Source: Mantis religiosa (lineage: Eukaryota; Arthropoda; Insecta; Mantodea; Mantidae). Taken from it: a DNA stretch of 64,000 nucleotides. A program made the position numbers and the translations under genes. The notes under the pieces are model-generated. The model was not told where the DNA came from and did not search any database. It worked only from the letters and a program-made list of their open reading frames with translations. Below, piece after piece: positions 54,905 to 64,000 of the stretch; positions within the stretch are counted from its first letter, which is position 1; each line of letters opens with the position of its first letter. Where the stretch lies: the NCBI GenBank assembly GCA_030765055.1, contig JAUKNK010000057.1, positions 5,511,501-5,575,500 on the forward strand. Direction: 5' to 3'.

Positions 54905-55225
54905 AGGTTCAATTAAAAAAAAATGTAGCAACTCAGAAGCAGAACATGTATTTCCCAACATAATCTACAGAAAGTGAAATATATTTCTCATATCAGTGTT
55001 CTAATTTAATTAAATAATCTCTAGTGTGATTCATCGTGCGCCTGAAAATAGCTGTTTATCACATTATTGACCTCTCTCTGGCGTGGAGAGATATAAACAC
55101 AAAACTATTTGTTACAGTTAGTGCTAAACACAGCTGTGAACCCTAATCCTGTTATATTTAACAAACTGCCTTACTAAAGCAGCCACAATATTTTTGAGAA
55201 TACAAAGGAGCTGACTCTGAGTTAA
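54905..55225. other. About 310-base insertion in copy C intron 1, unidentified
   Basis: Present in copy C between sequences that are adjacent in copies A (near 6470) and B (near 32590). No tRNA boxes, coding frame or terminal repeats were recognised. A short AGCTGA(C/T)-type similarity occurs at its edges. Confidence 0.45.
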
Positions 55226-55412
55226 ACGTCCCAGTAGGATATGGGTTTAAAGGTTTATGGCTGGGTCGACTGTTGCCTTTGAATAAGTGACTTAAGTTTA
55301 CTCTTTATTTAAGCAGAAAAGATTGTAATATTCAACAATAGTAGAGAATATATTGGCGATATTATTATAAAACAATGCTCAGTCTAACACAGCACGTTTC
55401 CACATAACTTAC

Positions 55413-55783
55413 CTTTGTATTATTACAAATTGATGAAGTTTCTAATTCCAGCCATCAAGGTTCTTCTTTAATTTCTATTTTGAGATCAATTTCTAATTCC
55501 CCATTTATGTCGCAGTTGTTGCTCCATATAGCTGTTTCGCTCTTAATCTGCTTGACAAGATCTTTGATAAAAGGAGTCTCTGATTTAATTTCTGTTTTGA
55601 CTGTTATCTCACAATCAGTGACATCATCAATGTTTGTGTTTGTTGTAACAATCTTCTGAAAGAACTCTCTCTCATTCTGTGAGCCAATGTCATCTTCAAG
55701 GAGATCCTCTTCTTTGATTTCTATTTTCTTATCCATTTCAAATAACTGTCGAATTGGAGTTGCTGTTATATCCAGAAATAAAT
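55413..55783 (-). pseudogene. Zinc-finger copy C, first coding exon, disabled
   Basis: ATG at 55736, begins MDKKIEIKEEDLLEDDIGSQ and keeps VKTE and IKSE motifs. About 33 codons in the middle are missing in frame compared with copies A and B, and TGG of KEEPWW has become TGA at 55455. Donor GTAAGT is retained. Confidence 0.88.
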
Positions 55784-56249
55784 CTGTAAAGAAAATATTA
55801 TATTTTATATATAAAGAAATATAAGTAAATTTAGCCATCAACTTCTTTGAATCTATCAATAATTGCCAACACCACACTAAATACCACTGTTCTCTTTTCA
55901 TACAAACAACTTCTTGAAAACTTGCAAATTATACAGGTATTCATATTATATCAGACTACAATGTTCATGTATTCTTAGTGGCTACCTTATAAAGCAAAGG
56001 AAAAAATGATAATAATAAAAGTAAAATTACAGTGGCGGAGTCATTGCTGAGTGGTTAGACCACCTCTGCAAAAATCCAACAGACATCTATCCAACATTGG
56101 TGCAGAAAGACACGTGGATGCAATTAGTGCCGGTCACTTTTGGAAAATACTGACCATGTTTCCTCTCAGTTCATATTTATAACAATAGACTTGCAGAAGT
56201 ACCTATTGTACTGTTAGAGGTGAAGCTGTTTGTTCTGTACACTCTTCAA
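55784..56249. other. Upstream flank of copy C
   Basis: The first about 130 bases match the flanks of copies A and B (GCCATCAACTTCTTTGAATC), then similarity stops near 55925. A weak box A-like sequence (GCTGAGTGGTTAGACCAC) at about 56050 may be a SINE remnant. Confidence 0.5.
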
Positions 56250-59200
56250 ATATTTAAGATTCGTTGAGTTGGTACATTGTTCAAAATCGGGAAATGACTC
56301 GACAAATCAGTAAAATGGAGTTCTACTTTTATTTTAATAATGAAGAGGCCTGCCTTCAATTATTATTCGATGAGGGTCTGCTGAGGAGACAGATGTTGTG
56401 TCACTTATTCAAGATGGAGAACGGTGGGGAAAACAGGAAGCGGGTACAACAGAGAAGTAACTTCAAAACTATCTCCACTCCAAATCAATAATAAATATCA
56501 CATCCTTGCAGCTCTATCTACAGATGAGGTGAATCAAATACACACAACAAGTGAAGTGCTTGGTGACTCAATGATATCCCATGGAAAAGTCAATATGCTG
56601 TTTCTAAAGTGTACAGTGGTATAAATATTGAGCAGTAAGCAAAATAAATTGAAAACCAATGCCAATGTGACGCATATCCTGAAAATCCAGAGGTAGTCAT
56701 ACTCCACGTAGGTACAAACAATTTAAAAAAGGTGAAAACTGCAGATGCAATACAAGGTGATATATATGATCTTATAAACTCCACAAGGAAAGTGTTTCCT
56801 ACGGCTTGTTTTCGAATTGTCTGCAATAGAAATCAGCAGCCTAAATACAGTTGTGATCTCTGCCTATAGAGTCCCTTATCATTCCTCGTTACAACCATTT
56901 TTGAAAAAAATTGAGAAATTGATGTCTAAACTTCGAAATGAAAGAAATAGAAAAATTATTATAGCTTTAGTTAGGAACATAAACCTTCGAAAATTAAATT
57001 ATGAATTTCACTTAAACTCAAATGAAATGTCATCAGAGAGAAGATACAGTGGAGCATCAATAACTTATCTTGACAATATACACTACCATGGCTTTGACAT
57101 TAGAAATAAATTCTCAACACGAACTACAAGTTTATCAGCCACCTGTATAGATCGTATACTAACAAACAATATGGAGATGAACAATGTTTCCCTCTTGAAA
57201 CAGGTTTTTCTGACCATCAAGCTGCCCTCATAAATCTCCCAATAAACCAGAGATCAAAAGTAAAACATAAACAGTTAATTACCAAACATATCTACAACCC
57301 TGAAAACATTAGTAATTTAAAAGTAAAATTAAGCAATCTAACATGGAATCTTAATCCTTTTCTTCATACCGATACCAATTATAACAATTTCCTTAGGGAG
57401 ATTATTGAGTGTTACAATTCCTGTTCTCCAAAACTCACATGCACTCAAATCATTAAAAAATATTCGCTTGACTGGTGTACAAAATGTATAAAGCTCTCTA
57501 GTACACACAAAAGATGGCTACACAGTAAATACAAGTCAACCACTAACACAACAGAAAAACAATACTACAAAACCTACAACAAAATCTTTATAGCAGAAAT
57601 AAAAAAAGTTAAACAAATGGCAATTGAGAGTTACATAAAAAATGCAGATAAAAGCAGAGCCACGTGGGCCATAGTAAAAGATGAATTAGATTTGAGTGAA
57701 ACTGTGAATACTGGGCCATCCGTGCTTAATTTAAATATTCCATATGCTAAGACAAATGCCAGTGCTTTAAATCAGCACTTTGTAAGCATTGGTTGTGAGA
57801 CTCAGGAAGTTCCCCCATCCCTAGAGAATGCAATAGCAGACCTATATAAAAACAATTGCCTTATGCTCACATCTACATTTAATATTGAAATGGTCTCTCC
57901 AGGTAACATTAATAAAGTAATAACAAAATTAAATGCAAAAGAAGTCCAGTGTTGGGATAAGTTATCGTAGTAACTTATCGTAATAAGTAATATGCACTTG
58001 TGAAGCCCATTCACAAAGGTGGAAGCAATGAATTTAAACATTTTAGGCCCATCTCTATGCTTCCCACTTTTGCAATAATTTTTTAAAAATATTGTACAAT
58101 CACAATTAATTACATATTTAGACTACTATAGCAAACTAACTGACTCACAACTTGGTTTTATGGAAAATCACTCAAGAATATCACCATTGGTAATGATCAT
58201 GAATGATATATCTCAAATACTAGATGAAAAACAGTCTGCTTCCCTGATCATAAGTGACAACTCAAGGCATTTGACTGTGTAAATCATGAAATACTATTAA
58301 AAAAATTAGAATTTTATGGTATAAATAAAATATCACTCAAATGGTTCCAGTTGTATCTTAACAACTGCAAGCAGAAAGTAATTCTTAAAAGTAGTAATGG
58401 TGACGCCCACTAAAACTGCAACACAATTAAAATTGGGGTACCACAGGGAAGCGTATTAGGACCATTATTTTACATACTATATAGAAATGATCTCCCAAAA
58501 AAAATCAGTGAAAAATCAATAATATATGCTGACGATACAACAATTAGGATTAAAGCAATAACTAGCATAGTACTGGTGCAGAAAACAGCTGAAACAATGT
58601 CTGCACTAAAACAGTGGTTTAATAGTAATGAATTAAAACTCAACACATCTGAAACTTCTGTTATGCACTTTAAACAAACAAAAGTAGACAATAACATGTT
58701 ACACCTCACCAATATAAGTACTGCCATCTCAGGAAAAATACTTGGAATATATGTAAATAATCAGTTAAAATGGCCGGAACATATACATTAAATAGCCAAA
58801 AGATCAAATTCTGCCTGCTTTAACATGTTCTGCCTGTCCCAAATCCCAAACTTGGAGACTAGGAAAGTAGTATATTTTAAATACTTTCATTCTATCATGT
58901 TGTATGGAATAGTTCTCTGGGGTCATGCAACAGGCTGGGAATCAAGGAATATTAAGTTTTCCATTGCAATATATACTAGAACTGTGCAAGTATATACATG
59001 TAAATTTAGTATAGTACACAAAAACACTATTGGAAAAAAGTTCACTACATGCAGGAATAAAAATGTATATTCAGTCGGTAGAGCACCTGCCTGTCGTGCT
59101 AGGGTCCTGGGTTCAATTCCCGGCGGTGGGGTTGGGGATTTTTCTCCAACCAAGAAAAGATATAAAAACATTTAATAAAACTATCAAAGACAAGCTGGTA

Positions 59201-59430
59201 AAATGGGCATATTGCTCAGTAAGGAAATATCTAGAGGATAGTTTATAAACATTAATTGTACTCTCTCCACTTTGTAAAGGCATTTTGCCGAAATATTGTC
59301 CAGTATTAGTTGTAAATGCCTGTATATATGTAAATACTATTTGTTATTTCATTGATGTGTCACCTGTTTACGCAGCTAATGCTCGCTTTGTAAATGTTTG
59401 TGATCAATAAAGTTATTGTTATTATTACTA
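56250..59430 (+). mobile_element. CR1-type LINE, degraded
   Basis: Blocks in order: an SGNH-esterase-like stretch VVILHVGTNNLKKVKTADAI (about 56690-56750) as seen in ORF1 of CR1-group LINEs; endonuclease pieces (56817-57233: VVISAYRVPYHSSLQPF, KIIIALVRNINL, SATCIDRILTN); a pre-RT region (57617-57970); RT with FKHFRPISMLP, GVPQGSVLGPLFY (near 58434) and IIYADDTTI (58524-58535); and a C-terminal region with YFHSIMLYGIVLWG (58880-58920). The 3' end is AATAAAGTTATTGTTATTATTA. Stops and frameshifts occur throughout and part of the endonuclease is missing. A SINE interrupts the 3' part. Confidence 0.78.
59063..59165 (+). repeat. tRNA-Asp-like SINE within the LINE
   Basis: CAGTCGGTAGAGCACCTGC (box A), anticodon loop CTGTCGT (GTC), GGTTCAATTCC (box B), then GGTTGGGGATTTTTCTCC body. 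ATAAAAA on both sides may be the target duplication. The reading frame of the LINE resumes afterwards. Confidence 0.65.
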
Positions 59431-59439
59431 TAAAAAATT

Positions 59440-59870
59440 GTGATAAGTCACCATCATACTGGGATCCCATCTATCCCGGTATCTGTGCTCCATCTTCTGA
59501 ATATCTGGATAGAATCTTTCAGCTTGTTCTTTACTTAAGCATCCAAGTTCTCAGTGAAAATATCCAAATGTGAATGGATAAAGTGAATTTTAGGTACATC
59601 CTACCTCTTGGTAAATGTCCAGTTCCTGAATTATGTCAGTAATTTTCTGCCTTATTGATTCCATGGAATCCTTTCACCACTTCCAAAAGGCTTTCCATGC
59701 TTCTCGTTCCTAAGAACTTACCTTTTTTTTCAAAGTTTTCATCCTTGAAAATACTCCTAATTGGAGGAACAATGAATATTCACTCTTTTACTTTAGCATC
59801 ACTGAGTTCCGAAAACTGGCTTCTGAGGTATGAAACTGCCTTATGAGGTATGAAAGTGCTTCCCCATTTA
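59440..59870 (-). pseudogene. Fragment of a widespread arthropod repeat ORF
   Basis: Minus-strand translation in a few frames gives DAKVKE, VPPIRSIFKDENFEKK, DIIQELDIYQEVGC and EQAERFYPDIQKMEHRYRDR followed by WDPSMM. These correspond to an uncharacterised, highly repeated arthropod protein (typical sequence DAKIKEGIFVGPQIR, then ERFHQDIxxMEKRYQGxWxP). Function unknown; probably transposon-borne. Confidence 0.6.
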
Positions 59871-60119
59871 TGTCCATAGACCTAATGAAGTTCTTGAAAT
59901 GAAATCTTAGATCTCATTGCTTTGTATTAAGAACTCTAAAAGTCTGCTCAACCAAAATAACTTTAGAACAGTAGGATATTTTGTGTATTTTCACTCCCTA
60001 TTGTTATGTGGAATTATGATCTTGGGTGACTCAGACCACAGTAGCCAGCTAATTTGTATTACAAACATGGCCAACATATTATTTTATATGCATGGTACCT
60101 AATTTCCTGTAGGTCCTTG

Positions 60120-60955
60120 TTTAAGGTTTATTGTTACTGATATAAACATATATTCTCTGTTAAGCTACCTTCCATCTCTGCATGAATGCAGCAAGGGGAA
60201 TGCAGGCAACCCGCATAGACTAGAAAATAGCTTACAACTGTTCCAAACAGTATATTACTCTTCTACAATGAAAAGTTACAGTAATCTTCCATTCAACCTC
60301 AAACAATTTAATATAAAATGCTCAACAAGATTTAAAGTCATTCTCATACTCTCACTCCCTGTAGTATACTGAATTATCTATTAACAACACCATTAGTAGG
60401 TCAATTTCCAATACTTAGCTCAAACTGCATGCAATGGTAATTTACATTATACTGTCCTGCAGTCCTGAGGTCCTAGAGCCTCCATGGTCTAGGCTAGTTT
60501 ACACTATATTGTTCTGCAGTGATGCATGTTCTGAGGTTAATGAAATCCTCCATAGTCTAGGCTACTCTCTAGAACAAACCTGGCTAAGGGCATAACAATT
60601 CTTAATGTGGTTGCCTTCAGAAGGGAAGTAAAACTGTTTGTACAGTTCCGATTGTCAGACAACCCCAAGCATGATGACGATGCCTGTGAGCAAAATTAAG
60701 ACGTCTTTCATACCCAATATAGAAAGAGACGCTGAGAATCAAAGGAGTTAAAGAGCCTCCATAAATAAACACTAAATTGTAACTTTCATTTCTAAGGTTA
60801 TTGTTTGAAAGTGTGATGGATTCTGAATGTTTATTGATATACATAATGTAAGATACAAAAACAATAAAGGTATCAGACTACTAGGATTATAATGCATGTG
60901 CCATAAATATATGACGTGTTGAATGAAACATTATAAAAATGCTAATTCTGATTTC
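60120..60955 (+). mobile_element. LINE 3' end (copy 3)
   Basis: Contains LQLFQTVYYSSTMKSYSNLP (about 60235-60295), corresponding to copies at 17.4 and 21.3 kb, and the tail AAAACAATAAAGGTATCAGA. An internal near-duplication of about 75 bases (around TCCATGGTCTAGGCTA and TCCATAGTCTAGGCTA) lies at about 60440-60580. Confidence 0.6.
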
Positions 60956-61724
60956 CATGGTCGGATACAACCATCTACAGATGTGTTTAGATGGGTTTGT
61001 TCACTTTTTTTTAAATTACTAGGTGGACTTAATCTCCATTTAAACCTTCAGCTCGGCATTTGTTATTCCCAGGGGTAGTTCGCTTGATGCGTTTGATTTG
61101 CCAAGTTGCCTAATTGTTTTTATATAACTTACATGGTTATGTTTTGTCTTCTAGCATTTCATTTTAATTTATGAACATTCTCTAAATTACATTTTGTAAT
61201 GGAACAGCCCTCTTGCCAACCATGCATCGTTAATGCAACTAGCTTACTTCCCACTACTGATTCGTTATTAAATGGACCAGGTGACCGTAACACATGAGGG
61301 AGGAGTAGAGTGCTAGGAGGGGCAGAATGTTTTGCAGGTTACCATCACTACAGATATGATTTGCAGAAGCTGTGTATTCCGCACCAACTCATGTTGCCAA
61401 ACCAATACAGAATTTTTTTCCTACTTTTTTGTTTAGTTGAAAATAAATGTGTTGGCAAAACCTTCCTTCTCTTCTGTCACCTCTCAGGTCTATTTGCAAA
61501 CTTATCACTCTTAATATAAAATTATTTGTGGTTGGTTACATGATGTACTATGCCAGCCACCAAACTCCCTTGCCGCAGTGCATGTGCTGTGCTGCAGGCA
61601 CCGTGCTGCCTCAGTGCATGCTTCGCAAGGTTTGCCTTCAGTAGCAGTGGCGGTCCATACTTCAGAGTCAGTTTGATACGGAAAGGCACTCATTAAAGCA
61701 AAGGGCACCCACGCCGACACATTA
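60956..61724. other. Spacer without recognised gene
   Basis: AT-rich. Around 61310-61640 it is slightly richer in GC but holds no motif that I recognise. Confidence 0.45.
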
Positions 61725-62925
61725 GTTCAATCCTGAATGGGAAGCTGTGTACTTCTTCATGGAAAGTAGCGGTGGTGCTATTTGTTTAATTTGCCAGGAA
61801 AAATTTCAAGTGCTGAAACGATTTTCTCTTCCACAACATTTTAATACATTTAATACTTTAATACTTGACTATGGTTGGTTCGCACAATGGATTTGCAACC
61901 CTCCTGAAAAATAAACTAAAAACAGATAACAGCAGTTCATTGCATAGTCTATCAGGAAAACTTATGTGCTAAAACACTGAATGTAAACAATGTAATGAGG
62001 CTGGTTGTGAAGATTGTAAACAAACTTAGGTCCCACGGTATAAAATACAGACAATTTAAAAGCCGCTTAGAAGATTTAGAGCATGAGTATGGAGATATAT
62101 CATATCATACAGCAGTTAGGTGACTCATTCGAGGTAAGGTTTAAAGCAGATTCTTTGAATTATTGTATGAGATATGTTTGTTCATGGAAATGTGTGGATA
62201 ACCTATTGAAGAGCTCACGAATGTTAAGTGGAAATGTGATCTTGCATTTATTGCCGATATAAGTGAACATTTGAATACTTTGAATGCTTCACTTCAAGGG
62301 AAATACAAATTAATCACAGATATGTTTTGTAGTATTGAAGCTTTTGAAAATATGTTCTCATTATGCGAACGTCAGCTGTCAAATGGTGATCCTTGTCATT
62401 TTCCCAGGTTGGAAAGTGTGATCCGTGATTGTGATTCCCTAGAAGTGGGATGTTATGTTGAATAGCTGCACATGCTTCCCTGTGCATTTGATGAGAGATT
62501 TCATGATCTCACGGGCTTAAAAATGGATTTTGATTTATTTGCGACACTGTTTGGCATAAATATTGATGACACATCCGAAGATTTTAAACTGAAGCTTATC
62601 ACTCTGAAATGTGACATAAGTTAGTTGACAGTTACAGAAACAGAGGAAATTTGCTAGATTTCTATAGGAGATTTCCTGAATTAAGATTCCCTCGATGACA
62701 CAGGCGTGCAGCATCTATGACTACCATGTTTGGTTTGATCTATGTATGTAAATCCTTATCTTTGGCTATGAAACACATTAAAAAGCCTCAGCGAGCCAAC
62801 ATCAGTGATTATAACTTGCACTGTGCATTAAGGGTTCAGTGTTGTGTTTCACTGTCTCCAAATGTGGCAAATATTTTGAAAACCAAAAGATGTCAGAAGG
62901 CAAGAGTGTCTACTGAAAATTGATT
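61725..62925 (+). pseudogene. hAT transposase pseudogene (GTF2IRD2/ZBED5-like)
   Basis: Blocks in order: FNPEWEAVYFFMESSGGAIC followed by LICQEKFQ (N-terminal BED-like region), HQENLCAKTLNVNNVMRLVV, KSRLEDLEHEYGDISYHTAV, CDLAFIADISEHLNTLNASL with QGKYKLITDMF (62240-62330), and a C-terminal dimerisation part TTMFGLIYVCKSLSLAMKHI (62717-62790). Several stops and frameshifts are present. This is the type of hAT gene domesticated in vertebrates as GTF2IRD2 or ZBED5; here it is a dead insect copy. It lies immediately left of the S2 repeat. Confidence 0.8.
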
Positions 62926-62998
62926 GCATAAAATTCTTAATTAAAACGTTTATATCCGTTTAATATGAAGTATTCTGTGTAATTTTATCACTGTATAG

Positions 62999-63430
62999 TA
63001 AATATTATTTTGTATTTTTAAATTATTTCTCGATCAAAATTGTGCTAATTTCCACAAAGTACTGTTTCGTTCTTATAGTTAAACATATTGCTTTTATATG
63101 CGATCATTTGGTTGTATAGGGTTGAAGGCTGAAATAATCTTACTACTATTGGGTTGTTTTACTTATAATAACAAGTACCGTAGACATACTGGTCCATGTA
63201 TTATAGAGTTTCTCAATTGTTTCTTCAATACTATCATGTCCTTCATTATTTTTGGTAACACAAGTGCAGAATGGTAACGCCACTGTGCAAGTCGTATCTC
63301 CCAGCACTTGCCAGCAGCGACCAGGCACGCCGGCACCATGTGAACTGTATAGGCACATTCTGCATGTCAGTTGTTGGAGCCAGCACTAGGCCATGTGAAT
63401 TGTCTGTCCCCTGAGTGCAGTAGATGGTAA
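62999..63430 (-). repeat. Inverted copy of segment S2 (24728-25151)
   Basis: Reverse complement of the 24.7-25.15 kb segment over its full length with scattered differences. The small open stretch has lost one base relative to its partner. Confidence 0.8.
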
Positions 63431-63926
63431 TGTACTGTGATGCTGTTAAATGTATATATGAGTGTTGTGATAATACCTCAAACTTGTGAGGAGATTGCTA
63501 ATGTATATGAATACCTAAAAGAAGAGGCAGTACATAAGGATCACTGCTCTCTGAGCATTTCACAGTGATTAAACAAGTGCAAGGAAGATTTCTAAATCAC
63601 AACAGAGAACTGGAGACTTTCATGAAGAAATGAATACTTCAAATTATGTTATATAGCTATGTAAAATGAAAAATCCAAATTTACCACCTAACTCGGTGCT
63701 AGTTATAGATAATACTTCTTATCATAATACTAAAACTTCAAACTCTTTAAGAAGAGATATACTTTCTTAACTCTGTGTTAACTTATTGTGTGTAAATGAG
63801 AAACTTTTCAGGAAGTATTCTATTTAATACGTTGGAGACTGTACTTCAGTCTCTTCTCTCTGTTCCCTGAATAGTAATGAGTAAAATAGACAATTCATTG
63901 ATACGTGAGAGGGTGAAGTCATCGCT
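63431..63926. other. Spacer between repeat segments S2 and S1
   Basis: About 500 bases with no counterpart at 24.7 kb, where S1 and S2 are only about 40 bases apart. No gene recognised. Confidence 0.5.
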
Positions 63927-64000
63927 ATGACGTATTGTTGCCATTGTAGGCCAGGGAAAACAGGGAAGAGACTCACATCAAAGCTTTCATTTGAATGTTT
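63927..64000 (+). repeat. Second copy of S1, running off the window
   Basis: Same orientation as 24612-24690, over 90 percent identical by eye. The element continues beyond the window. Confidence 0.8.

Noticed and set aside
1..64000. An immune, toxin or biosynthetic gene cluster
   Set aside because: No such families were seen; all recognisable coding sequence is zinc-finger or transposon-derived.

Overview
This window is nuclear DNA from an arthropod, very probably an insect. It is AT-rich, has spliced genes with canonical GT..AG introns, and is packed with Penelope-like elements (PLEs), Ty3/gypsy elements, LINE fragments, hAT, piggyBac and Tc1/mariner relics and tRNA-derived SINEs. A cockroach/termite-type (Blattodea) genome is my best guess from the style of the zinc-finger genes and SINEs, but this is weakly supported. 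Nothing here looks bacterial: no operons, no CRISPR, no rRNA.

The backbone is one zinc-finger gene family present three times. Copy A lies on the minus strand (about 1745-7134), copy B on the plus strand (about 31934-39090) and copy C on the minus strand (about 41603-55783). All share the same structure, which I reconstructed by comparing the copies: a coding exon of acidic IKxE/VKxE motifs ending at a GTAAGT donor, a 32-base micro-exon (NAVLPPIKSS or DVVLPPIKCS), and a last exon that opens with an LYPEAVAG-like segment and carries an array of 84-bp C2H2 fingers. Only copy B can be read through: 429+32+1030 coding bases give 496 codons plus stop with eight fingers, followed by a frameshift and five more in-register fingers. 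Copy A has broken fingers. Copy C has a TGG-to-TGA stop, a lost GT donor, a TAG stop and a last exon cut off before the fingers.

Region by region: 1-1240 hAT relic; 1352-1610 tRNA-Glu-type SINE; 1745-7735 copy A; 10012-13076 a PLE (X) with long terminal inverted repeats, an 11-bp target duplication and a second PLE fragment (Y) nested inside it; 13077-13972 piggyBac relic; 13973-16344 5' half of a gypsy element with LTR, gag and protease; 16527-21760 mariner-type relics interleaved with LINE ends; 21760-24600 no recognised genes; 24600-25151 a segment repeated at 63 kb; 25300-27545 jockey-like LINE; 27622-28663 PLE and mariner fragments; 28879-31344 near-complete PLE Y with a 12-bp target duplication, sitting in the upstream flank of copy B; 31345-39090 copy B; 39850-40250 Tc1-like fragment; 41207-41602 gypsy piece; 41603-55783 copy C, whose intron 2 has swollen through a PLE (Z) that itself contains a gypsy element, a solo LTR and another PLE; 56250-59430 CR1-type LINE carrying a SINE; 59440-60960 repeat fragments; 61725-62925 a second hAT relic (GTF2IRD2/ZBED5-like); 62999-64000 the repeat shared with 24.6-25.2 kb.

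The window is best read as a rearranged KxE-type zinc-finger cluster being colonised by retroelements. The nested insertions with target duplications, and empty sites in sister copies, allow a relative chronology. I see no clearly new multi-gene system. The most distinctive items are the triplicated zinc-finger gene with its micro-exon and SUMO-motif-rich first exon, the PLEs with inverted termini, and a gypsy element apparently split into two pieces about 25 kb apart that share a 17-bp overlap.
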